DNA from: an uncultured Bacteroidales bacterium | Lineage (GTDB): Bacteria > Bacteroidota > Bacteroidia > Bacteroidales > UBA932 | NCBI GenBank assembly: GCA_934675095.1 | Contig: CAKUPC010000055.1 | Location: 1-8,903 of the forward strand | DNA length: 8,903 nt | Direction of reading: 5' to 3' | In this document: one piece after another, positions 1 through 7,213 of the stretch | Layout: each line of letters begins with the position of its first letter | Position numbering within the stretch: the first letter of the stretch is position 1 | The notes under the pieces: generated by a model | The model's input: the letters and a program-made list of their open reading frames with translations, nothing else | The model's database searches: none | Told to the model about the DNA's origin: nothing | Program-made: the position numbers and the translations under genes

Positions 1-173
1 TCTCAGGGTCGCGCAGCCGTCCCCAAGGGTCGTAGCTGTACTCGGCTAGGAGCGTGCCGTCGGCCGTCACGATGTGGGTGATGCTGCCGAGGTAGTCCCT
101 GCCTATGTTCAGCGGTGTCCAGTTGCCGGTGCCCTCGCGGACGAGAACCATAGGGGCGGAGTAGGCGTCGCCG
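1..173. repeat. Direct repeat of the RHS core segment, left copy
   Basis: Bases 1-173 align without gaps to 8731-8903 with six mismatches (at 5, 47, 82, 104, 123 and 130), about 96.5% identity. Both copies lie in the same reading frame of the two RHS genes, covering GDAYSAPMVLVREG to YSYDPWGRLRDPE. Three mismatches are silent; three give mild changes (I/V, N/S, T/S). The true repeat must be longer, as it is cut by both window edges. Confidence 0.97.
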
Positions 174-3100
174 CCGAGGTAGAGGCGTTCGATCAATGCG
201 CCGCCGGGCCTGATGTCCTGTTCGTAGCGGCCGCCGATGTAGTAGCGCGTAAGTTCAGGCGAGACGCCCTCGACGTAGAGCATCTTCACGCGGTCGCCGC
301 TGCCGTTGTAGGTGAACGACGCGCTCTTCCCGCCTTCGACAAGGCGCGACGGGCGGCCGTAGCAGGTGTAGCTGACGCTCTGCTCGCGGGACGGGACGAT
401 GGAGTCGTCCTCCGGCGTGAGGGAGGTCACCTGATAGGGACGGTCAGAGTTGCCGTAGGTCATCTCGCCCACTCCACCAACTGAAGTGACATTTCCGGCA
501 GACGAATAAGTTAGCGTCCTGTCGTTCATTTTTACAAGACGGTTCAGAGCGTCATAGTTGAACGATTCCGACAAATTGCGGGTGTTGTCCTTTCTGGAAT
601 CAAGGGTGCCGGAGAGAAGCCTGAAACTATATTCAACGTCCATCAAGTCGTCAATCTTCCGGGAAACCGGCATACCGGAACTGCTGTAGCCGTACTCCCT
701 CGTGACCTCTCCTGTCGTAACACGCAGCGGTATCCCAAAGTCGTTCTCTTCCTCAATGCGCATCACAACCGTTCCTTCAGAAAGGACAATGCCGACGCCA
801 TGTCCGTTTGAATAGAGATAGTTTTCGGTTGCGACATCCCCCGACTGAGCCGTGTATCTTATGCCGTTCACACGGTTTCCGACACCGTAGGCATAGCTTT
901 TCAACAGCCACTTTCCATCCGGGACGGTTTCCTTTTCCGTAAGAATGCGGTCGTATCGGTCGTAGGTGTATGTCTTGGCGGTTCCGTTCGTCGAGACCAT
1001 AGAGACAAGCCGGCCGTGACTGTCATAACTATATGATGTAGAATACTCTCCGAGCCTGTCAGTCTTTGTGACACGCCCGAATTTGTCAAAATAAGACACA
1101 ATCTGCCCGTTCGGATTCGTCTGCGTGCGCACCGACGTGCCGTCCGCATTCCATGCCGTCGTGTCTGTCTGCACGCCGGCACTCGGGTCCTCAATCCGGA
1201 TACGCCGTCCATAGCTGTCATAGCCGAATGTTGTTGTAACACCTCCTGTTGTCACTGATGACGGCTGACCGTCATTGCAAAGGTTGTAGGTAATGGAGCC
1301 GCCCTGGTCTTCTACTTGCGCGGCATTTCCGAGAGCATCGTACTTCACAGTCTTACTTATACCATTGCGCCACTCGGTGACGGTGTTTCCTGAATAGATG
1401 CGACGGGTTGTCTTGTCCGGAGTCGAGACTATCGTCGAACGTCCGTAATTGTCGTACGAATAGTATATCCATGCCGCAGGCTCCAATCCCCTATACGGCA
1501 TTGTTTCACGAGACAACTGCCCCTTGGAATCATAGACATAGTCCGTCTTCTGCCATTGCCCGTCAAAGCGGAGGTTTTCAGTATGGACTTTGCGACCAAT
1601 TCCGTCATAATGTGTGACTGTCGTAGGGGCGACATTGGACGACTCCGTCACCGTATAAGTTCCGGTTCCTCCCCATGCGAGTGTCCGTGTAGTGACTGTA
1701 CCGTCCGGGCTTGCGGTACGAAGGACATTACCCAGTGGGTCGTAAGAAATTTTTGTCGTGTCGCCGTGGTGGTTCACGATGCGCTCCGGCTTTCCGAAGC
1801 GGTTGTAGTCCGCATAGCGCGTCACCCTCCCGAGGGCATCGGTCTCGGAGGTCAGAAAATGTCCATCAGAAGTGTAGGTCCGGCTGACGCCGACATCCTC
1901 GGAGGCGCCGAAGTTCGCCGTCCGTTCAGACAGGAGATTGCCGAAATCGTCGTATTCATAACGAACTTCTGAAACCATTTTGGTATTGTCGGACTCACTA
2001 CCTATAAAAACAGATGTTCCAGATGCAGTTCCGGAGGGACTTGAGGTAATGAAATTTCCTATAGAACCACGGCATGACTTCCGACACACCAGCCTGCATT
2101 TTTCATCGTATTCATACTCGGTTTTCCATGCAATGTTGGCGAGTTTTCTCGAAATCACAAGCGCCTTAGCCGCGTACCTGACTCTTGCGTTTATATGGTA
2201 TTTTGCTGTCAGTTCCGCATCCATGAGGCCCAAGACATATTTTTCTTTTGTCAAAAATTTGCTGTATGAATATGTTGTTCTCTCTCCACTCGTGAGTGTT
2301 TCTTTTCCTATATTCTTGGAAACGACCTTCTTCACAGGTAAATCATAATCGCCATAGGCGAGCGTCGTAACGGTCATGACATTCGTCAGGCTGTCAGCGT
2401 GTTCAGATTTTATCAGACGGGGATTCATTTTCCCATATTCCGTACTGTTTGCATCATAAGTGTTCACAACTGTCTCGAACGGCGTGTCCGGAGAGCGGAG
2501 CAAGGCCTTCGAGGAACGGAGCGGAACACCGAATTTCTCGGGGTCATTTTCCTGAACCGAAACAACCTCCGCGACTTTGTCATTGCAACGAATCTTGCCG
2601 AAGCCGCAGAATCCGAAGCCGCCGCTGCCGGAGACCGCATCATAGTAGGTGTATTCCGCATCCGCGACCCTGTGACCTGTTTTGTCCGGGTTGCCATAAG
2701 TCGTGGTTTTATGCAGGAGAGCAAGCGGGAAGGCAACTCTTGCAAACCCGTCAGCGCTCGAATATGAGCGGCTGCCGTCATTGTCATATATCGCATCCGA
2801 ATCCATCAGGTTGGCATATTCATTGGTCTGAAGCACGCCGTAGCTGTCCTCCACCTCGGCGACAAGGCGGTTCGCGCCACGGTTGTCAGAAAACTTGTAG
2901 CTCGTAATCGTATGCCCGTCTATGGTCATGAGACCGCTTATTGTGTTATATCCGAGTATATTATTGTAAATCACGCCCTTCGATGACGGCATGGATGCAG
3001 TGGAGAATACCGCAGAGCCACTGAAAAAGTTTCCGTTGTCGTTCAGATGGCACCGGAGTTTCTTGCCACGGAAGCACAGCATATCAGAAAGTCCGTCACG

Positions 3101-5149
3101 GTTCACGTCCATGAACATATATCCGTCTCCCGGACGACGCTGTCCCAATTTGAGCACAGTTTGCTCAAATTTCTCGCCTGTGTAAGAATACACTGACCAT
3201 TCCGACCCACCATCAATGATGCCGCCGACGGAGCCGGACGAGCCTGTGCCGGTGCTTCCTCCACTATAGTTCGGGTCAAGATAGGTTTCTCCCGGAGGAA
3301 CCACGATGTCGAGGTAGCCGTCGCCGTTCCAGTCGGCACAATAATAAGGTTTGTCAATCAAGGAGCCGTAGTTCAGGCCCTGGACTGTCTTCTGTTTGGC
3401 CAACATCCAAATCAGACGATAAGTGCCGTCAAGATTGCGCCGACGAAGATATGTATATCGATATAATGTTATACCCCCTGACGGCTCCACATAGCACAAT
3501 TCTGTTTTTCCGTCATTATCCATATCACAGGCAAACAACTGAGACATGGACACCATATCTATAGCTGACGAATTAGTTACTTTTCCCGTATTCAAATCAA
3601 TTATTGCGGTACGAGAAGTCTGCTGATTACCACGGAAATCACGATTTAGCGATACGGTTGTCATATGAGAACCGTTCCCGTCAAACTTCCCGAACAGATA
3701 AACACGCTGTTGAGGGCTGAACCAAGTCGCATCCTCATAGTTGTCCTTCACCACACCGGGAACATTTATGTCAATTGTCCTGTTCGTCAATGCGGTGGCG
3801 GCATCATTGAATTTGTATATCCTTATTCTCAGCTTCGTATAATTTGAATCGACACCATTCAGGTTGACCTTCACAATTTCATCAACTCCGTCTGAATCAA
3901 CATCCAATGCTTCAATTGCCTGAAATCCATATTCTGCATTTATTACAATTTCAGGAACATCGGATGAGACATCAGGCACTATCGTAATTTTATCATCTGC
4001 CGAATAACCGCTGCCGAACCTCTTGAATGTTGTCTTTTCCGGATTTGAGGTATTATTTGTTGATGCAATCTCGGCATAGTTGCTCTTGTCCGGCAAAATA
4101 ATCACTCCGTCCGAAGTAGCTCCACTACGGAACCGCCCACGTAAATACTTACGGTCTCCTGTCGGGACAACATTCACATTGCGCGCGCCGGCGACATAGA
4201 AGTCCGGACTGTCCGCAGGCTGCTCCGGGTAGCGGAAGCGAAGAGGACGAAGGTCGGTCTCCCCCATCCGGCATCCGATTGAAGTGAGCAGGTTTGCACC
4301 GAAGCGCGACTCGTGTGTCAGTTTGTATGTGTAGAGATTGTCGTCACCGGAGTTGGAGCGGACGGCTTTCAGAAGCTTGCGGCACTGGATTTTCTGACCT
4401 GCGTAGTATGAAATCGTCCCGGAATCAACATTCTCATAATCAAAGTATATCCTGCCGGCCGGTACTCCATATTTATCATAGTTATAGAAAATGGTCGAGG
4501 GATAATACATACCGGTCGGCTCCTGACAGTCGTAGAAGAAGTATAGGGCCGTTCCGTTGATGTCCGTCATTTTCGTCAAGGGGTATGAAATCCGGTTGGA
4601 GGCATTGGCAGCATCGGACGGGAATCCATACACAGCCTTGGAACCGTTTGGATAGAGGACATCAAACCAGACAGTCTTGCCGTTTACCACATGAGGACAG
4701 ACAAGGATGTGACCGCGTGCCGTCTCATACGGATAATCCGCCGAAAGTTCCTCAATCGAGGACTTCACAATCGGCACGCCGTCAAGGGCGAACAGCGGAC
4801 TTGTGTCCTCCAGACTCGCGGCGCTGACATGACCATGATAGTAGCTGTTGGCGTTAATCATTGTGATTGCCGACAGGCCGCCTACTGTCCAGCCATGTCC
4901 AGCGATTCCGGTTCCCGACTGGCTGCCGTATTGCAGAGACAGGCTCGGAAGAAAGGAGCCGAAAGGCGTTGTCGCGATAGGTACCGTGTAGGTGCGTGCC
5001 CCGGTCGAGGTCCTATCTGCCGTATAGGGTATCTGCCCCACGGGATAAGACGAGAGGTCATCCGTGACGGGGGCGGCAAGGGCTGTCGTCGCGAGACTTG
5101 CCGCAATGAGGGATGCAAGTGTTTGAATTATATGATGTTTCATGTTCAT
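1..5149 (-). CDS. Giant secreted RHS/YD-repeat protein with SpvB-like N-terminus and FG-GAP/VCBS-type loops (3' end beyond window)
   Basis: One uninterrupted frame gives 1716 residues and then leaves the window, so the toxin tip is not visible. Residues 1-26 form a Sec signal peptide (cleavage near ALA|AP). Residues 68-87 read PSLSLQYGSQSG...GHGW, the SpvB/Tc-toxin-like N-terminal signature. Asp-rich loops of the FG-GAP/VCBS type follow: DVDSDGVDE near 416, DGNG near 490, DMDNDGKTE near 542, DWNGDGYLD near 606 and DVNRDGLSD near 681. A GFGFCGFGK segment near 845 resembles the GFxGFG region of Tc toxin B subunits. From about 1012 to the edge come many YD repeats (YEYDEKCRLV, YSYDSHGRLV, FNYDALNRLV) and the start of the RHS core (YSYDPWGRL). 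Such proteins form a hollow shell enclosing a C-terminal toxin (family knowledge). The start at 5149 is preferred because it overlaps the peptidase stop as ATGA; an in-frame ATG lies at 5143. No T6SS PAAR domain is seen, so Sec export with a later surface step is inferred. Confidence 0.93.
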   Translation of the reverse strand, partial: MNMKHHIIQTLASLIAASLATTALAAPVTDDLSSYPVGQIPYTADRTSTGARTYTVPIATTPFGSFLPSLSLQYGSQSGTGIAGHGWTVGGLSAITMINANSYYHGHVSAASLEDTSPLFALDGVPIVKSSIEELSADYPYETARGHILVCPHVVNGKTVWFDVLYPNGSKAVYGFPSDAANASNRISYPLTKMTDINGTALYFFYDCQEPTGMYYPSTIFYNYDKYGVPAGRIYFDYENVDSGTISYYAGQKIQCRKLLKAVRSNSGDDNLYTYKLTHESRFGANLLTSIGCRMGETDLRPLRFRYPEQPADSPDFYVAGARNVNVVPTGDRKYLRGRFRSGATSDGVIILPDKSNYAEIASTNNTSNPEKTTFKRFGSGYSADDKITIVPDVSSDVPEIVINAEYGFQAIEALDVDSDGVDEIVKVNLNGVDSNYTKLRIRIYKFNDAATALTNRTIDINVPGVVKDNYEDATWFSPQQRVYLFGKFDGNGSHMTTVSLNRDFRGNQQTSRTAIIDLNTGKVTNSSAIDMVSMSQLFACDMDNDGKTELCYVEPSGGITLYRYTYLRRRNLDGTYRLIWMLAKQKTVQGLNYGSLIDKPYYCADWNGDGYLDIVVPPGETYLDPNYSGGSTGTGSSGSVGGIIDGGSEWSVYSYTGEKFEQTVLKLGQRRPGDGYMFMDVNRDGLSDMLCFRGKKLRCHLNDNGNFFSGSAVFSTASMPSSKGVIYNNILGYNTISGLMTIDGHTITSYKFSDNRGANRLVAEVEDSYGVLQTNEYANLMDSDAIYDNDGSRSYSSADGFARVAFPLALLHKTTTYGNPDKTGHRVADAEYTYYDAVSGSGGFGFCGFGKIRCNDKVAEVVSVQENDPEKFGVPLRSSKALLRSPDTPFETVVNTYDANSTEYGKMNPRLIKSEHADSLTNVMTVTTLAYGDYDLPVKKVVSKNIGKETLTSGERTTYSYSKFLTKEKYVLGLMDAELTAKYHINARVRYAAKALVISRKLANIAWKTEYEYDEKCRLVCRKSCRGSIGNFITSSPSGTASGTSVFIGSESDNTKMVSEVRYEYDDFGNLLSERTANFGASEDVGVSRTYTSDGHFLTSETDALGRVTRYADYNRFGKPERIVNHHGDTTKISYDPLGNVLRTASPDGTVTTRTLAWGGTGTYTVTESSNVAPTTVTHYDGIGRKVHTENLRFDGQWQKTDYVYDSKGQLSRETMPYRGLEPAAWIYYSYDNYGRSTIVSTPDKTTRRIYSGNTVTEWRNGISKTVKYDALGNAAQVEDQGGSITYNLCNDGQPSSVTTGGVTTTFGYDSYGRRIRIEDPSAGVQTDTTAWNADGTSVRTQTNPNGQIVSYFDKFGRVTKTDRLGEYSTSYSYDSHGRLVSMVSTNGTAKTYTYDRYDRILTEKETVPDGKWLLKSYAYGVGNRVNGIRYTAQSGDVATENYLYSNGHGVGIVLSEGTVVMRIEEENDFGIPLRVTTGEVTREYGYSSSGMPVSRKIDDLMDVEYSFRLLSGTLDSRKDNTRNLSESFNYDALNRLVKMNDRTLTYSSAGNVTSVGGVGEMTYGNSDRPYQVTSLTPEDDSIVPSREQSVSYTCYGRPSRLVEGGKSASFTYNGSGDRVKMLYVEGVSPELTRYYIGGRYEQDIRPGGALIERLYLGGDAYSAPMVLVREGTGNWTPLNIGRDYLGSITHIVTADGTLLAEYSYDPWGRLRDPE
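5146..5149 (-). other. ATGA stop/start overlap between prepilin peptidase and RHS genes
   Basis: The TGA of the peptidase (5148-5146) shares bases with the ATG of the RHS gene (5149-5147). Such four-base overlaps usually mean translational re-initiation, so the two products are probably made together. If translation instead begins at the ATG at 5143, the genes would be adjacent without overlap. Confidence 0.75.
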
Positions 5150-5616
5150 TTTGCTGATTCGAGAATTATGCGGAGGATTATCCGGAGGGTGAGACAGGCG
5201 GCGAGGGCGGTGACTAGCGGGATGTCGCGGGCGGCGGTCTTGGAGAGGCTGGTGTAGGGAAGCCAGACGAGGAGGGTGGCGAGGGAGGAGACGATGAGGA
5301 AGAGGAGGAAATGGCGGGGCGGGAAATATGGGGTCAGGCAGAGGACGAAGAGGAGGTCGCCGGTACCGAGCATATCCGAAAGTCCGCGTTTCCGCAGTCT
5401 TGCCCAGAGGGAGAGGGCGGCCCACAGGAGAACGCAGGTCAGGAGATTCCGGACGAGGTTCGACAAAGGCAGACGCAGGCCGCCGCTCTCCATCACGGAC
5501 ACGAATATTACCACGACTCCGAAAACCGCCAGATTGATAATCCCTATCCTCCTGCACCTGAGGTCTGAGAACGCCAGCGCCGCAAGAGGCGGGAGACATA
5601 GAAGACTCCACCACAT
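5146..5616 (-). CDS. Minimal type IV prepilin peptidase (A24 family aspartyl protease)
   Basis: This 156-residue, strongly hydrophobic protein should have about four to six membrane segments and sit in the inner membrane. Family A24 enzymes cut the leader of prepilins using two aspartates. Both are visible: D18 in the FSDLRCRRI motif (family form D-x-R-x-x-x-I) and D87 in the GTGD motif (residues 84-87; family form GxGD). The N-terminal methyltransferase-type domain of full-length PilD/GspO (around 290 residues) is absent, so this is the short, peptidase-only form. It lies 31 bases after the pseudopilin gene, its obvious substrate, and its stop overlaps the start of the large RHS gene (ATGA). 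This suggests translational coupling with that gene. The GxGD membrane protease family also includes preflagellin peptidases, but the neighbouring pilin supports the prepilin role. Confidence 0.85.
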   Translation of the reverse strand: MWWSLLCLPPLAALAFSDLRCRRIGIINLAVFGVVVIFVSVMESGGLRLPLSNLVRNLLTCVLLWAALSLWARLRKRGLSDMLGTGDLLFVLCLTPYFPPRHFLLFLIVSSLATLLVWLPYTSLSKTAARDIPLVTALAACLTLRIILRIILESAK

Positions 5617-5647
5617 ATATTCCTTGAAATCAGATTCTTAGTTCATT

Positions 5648-6061
5648 TCAATCCTTCACGATTTCCTTGAGCTTCTTGTCCTGGTCAATCTCCCAGACAT
5701 TGAACTGCCCGTCCTTGTCGAAATCCACCACGGAGACGGCCTGAGCCTTGAAGCCCGAGTCGCCGGCCTCGACAATCTCGATGCGGTAGTTGGCGTTGCC
5801 GCCGTCGGTGACGAGAGGCTGCTGCTCGAAGCCGAGTTCCTCAAGATTGTCACAATATCTTGAATAGGTGTAGAAATAGCTCTTCTGCAAGGTGTGGACA
5901 AAGGCGAGCTGCTGCTGAGCCTCCATACTCTTGGCCTTGGAAATCAGCGGCATGAGGTTCGGGAGGGCAATCAGGACGAGTATGCCGATGATGACGAGAA
6001 CCACAAGCATCTCCGGAAGCGAGAATGCCCGGAGACGCTTTTCCGAAACGCGCCGCATCAT
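5648..6061 (-). CDS. Type IV pilin-like pseudopilin with an EF-hand-type loop
   Basis: The 137-residue product starts MMRRVSEKRLRA and continues FSLPEMLVVLVIIGILVLIALP. That is a class III prepilin leader with a basic head and a hydrophobic N-terminal helix. Glu lies at mature position 5, as in pilins. The residue before the cut is Ala instead of the usual Gly. The globular part ends in an Asp-rich loop, DFDKDGQFNVWE (residues 113-124, bases 5690-5725), which fits the 12-residue EF-hand pattern: D1, D3, D5, G6, F8, E12. Major pseudopilins such as GspG bind calcium near the C-terminus, so metal binding is plausible, although the site here is of a different shape. The ATG at 6061 overlaps the previous stop as ATGA; a second ATG follows directly. 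The same frame stays open upstream to 6442, but that stretch is out of frame with the signal-peptide protein and is not taken as coding. It is probably processed by the adjacent peptidase. Confidence 0.88.
   Translation of the reverse strand: MMRRVSEKRLRAFSLPEMLVVLVIIGILVLIALPNLMPLISKAKSMEAQQQLAFVHTLQKSYFYTYSRYCDNLEELGFEQQPLVTDGGNANYRIEIVEAGDSGFKAQAVSVVDFDKDGQFNVWEIDQDKKLKEIVKD
6058..6061 (-). other. ATGA stop/start overlap between YD-peptide and pseudopilin genes
   Basis: The TGA of the small YD protein (6060-6058) overlaps the first ATG of the pseudopilin (6061-6059). A second ATG follows at once (6058-6056), so initiation could use either. The overlap ties expression of the secreted YD peptide to the pseudopilin. 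Confidence 0.8.
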
Positions 6062-6402
6062 TGCCTGCCCTCCCGCTTTTCTGACGGCACCACTGTCGGA
6101 GTCTCCTCCTTTGCAGGCATTGCTTCCGGATTTCCGGCAGTCCGGCTCCCGGTTGTCTCCGAAGACCCTGAGGTACGATTCCCGGCACTTGCGGAAGCCC
6201 CCGCCGACGAGGATTTCTGAGGAGTCACCGATGATGGTTGGGCAGTTTCCGCCGGTGCCGACTGCTGCTCCGGAAGAGCGACCGTCACTCTCCCGATTCG
6301 GTTTCCGGCCGCGTCGTAGCTGTAGTTCACGACCTTTGTCTGAGCCTGCGCCGCAACGGCAAGAGCGAGGCAGCAAAGCGTTGTTATAAGTATTCTTTTC
6401 AT
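6058..6402 (-). CDS. Small secreted protein with a single YD repeat and a low-complexity tail
   Basis: The product has 114 residues. Residues 1-21 are a clear signal peptide (MKRILITTLCCLALAVAAQAQ, cut after AQA). A single YD-repeat unit follows directly (VVNYSYDAAGNRIGRV). It has the same consensus as the repeats of the large RHS proteins on either side. From about residue 45 on, the protein is rich in Ser, Pro, Ala, Thr, Glu and Gly with no hydrophobic core, so it is probably disordered. No lipobox is seen. It begins 21 bases after the outer-membrane protein gene and its stop overlaps the pseudopilin start. The function is unknown. A lone YD strand beside an RHS shell could dock on or complete that shell, but this is inference only. 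A decayed remnant of a longer RHS gene is the main alternative; the intact signal peptide and tight spacing speak against it. Confidence 0.8.
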   Translation of the reverse strand: MKRILITTLCCLALAVAAQAQTKVVNYSYDAAGNRIGRVTVALPEQQSAPAETAQPSSVTPQKSSSAGASASAGNRTSGSSETTGSRTAGNPEAMPAKEETPTVVPSEKREGRQ

Positions 6403-6423
6403 TGTTTTCTGTTGTTTTTGACA

Positions 6424-7176
6424 TTACTGTTTTTTGCGACATCCGAAGTTGAAGCGAAGGCCGACGGTGAGGTCGAGGTGGCTGCAGCTGCGGAGCTCAT
6501 CTCCCATATATTCCGTGATGGCTTCCTTTGTCAAAAGCGAATGTTCAACCGTGATGTCGTTTTTGTCCAGAAGGGCATAGAGATATGAGAGCTGGACACC
6601 GAAGGAAATGTTTTGTGAAAGACTTAAATCATAGCCCAAATCCCAGCACATGCCCAATGTATCCGCCTTCAGCTTACCATGTTCAATAAGATTGAAGTTA
6701 TCATAGTACCCGCAATAGCCTGCGGCAAAATTTGCTGTCAAACAATGCTTTCCGTCACGAGAATAGGAACGGGAACAAATCATAGGGCCGACAAAAGGAA
6801 TTGTGATATTTTCCGTGAGAGTAATTGGATAACCTCCAGTTGTGCCCATATCCACAGAAGCGCTCGAATACATCAGCTTACCCTTTATTCCCGCGCCGAG
6901 CCCCTTCATGAAGAACCACGAGATGTCCCCACCAACAACAGTGCCCCACCTCAGTTTGTTTGCATGAGCCTTCATTTCCGGTGCCAAGTCAGGGTCAGTC
7001 TTTCCGATTCCATATCCGCCGCCGAAATCAACCCCGATTCTCAGCCTCGGCCAGACGAAGGTGCTCACGGTCGTCGAATCCGAAGTCTGCCTGCGTGTCC
7101 TGGCATCAGCCCCTGCCGACAGGCTCATAAGCGCCGCGCACAGAAGCGCAGCCAAAATTACTTTCCAAGTTTTCAT
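6424..7176 (-). CDS. Outer-membrane beta-barrel protein
   Basis: The 250-residue product starts with a signal peptide (MKTWKVILAALLCAALMSLS..ADA, cut near residue 25). It then alternates short amphipathic strands and turns: RLRIGVDFGGGYGIG, VGGDISWFFMKGLGAGIKGKL, ISFGVQLSYLYALL and a final LDLTVGLRFNFG. This is the pattern of the small 8- to 10-strand barrels common in Bacteroidota. The last strand ends in an aromatic residue, followed by a short basic tail (CRKKQ). Three further cysteines (in MICSRS, HCLT and GYCGYY) and GMCW are unusual for a barrel and could form disulfides. It follows the immunity gene by 37 bases and precedes the YD-peptide gene by 21, so it is probably in the same operon. 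It might act as an outer-membrane anchor or pore for the RHS protein, but nothing in the sequence proves that. Confidence 0.82.
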   Translation of the reverse strand: MKTWKVILAALLCAALMSLSAGADARTRRQTSDSTTVSTFVWPRLRIGVDFGGGYGIGKTDPDLAPEMKAHANKLRWGTVVGGDISWFFMKGLGAGIKGKLMYSSASVDMGTTGGYPITLTENITIPFVGPMICSRSYSRDGKHCLTANFAAGYCGYYDNFNLIEHGKLKADTLGMCWDLGYDLSLSQNISFGVQLSYLYALLDKNDITVEHSLLTKEAITEYMGDELRSCSHLDLTVGLRFNFGCRKKQ

Positions 7177-7213
7177 ACTTTTTATTGTTTATTCTGGTTT
7201 TCTTGTTTCGTAT

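Noticed and set aside
74..484. Plus-strand open frame of 136 codons
   Set aside because: It lies opposite the GC-rich RHS core and is an Ala/Val/Arg-rich antisense shadow without a recognisable domain.
4691..5257. Plus-strand open frame of 188 codons
   Set aside because: It is antisense to the RHS signal peptide and SpvB-like N-terminus and to the end of the peptidase, all of which have strong family features. Its product is Arg/Cys-rich noise.
6062..6442. Long in-frame extension of the pseudopilin upstream to an ATG at 6442 (264 residues in total)
   Set aside because: The added part is Arg/Gly/Ser-rich with no pilin feature and lies out of frame with an intact signal-peptide protein at 6402-6058. 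The ATGA overlap at 6061 gives a proper prepilin leader.
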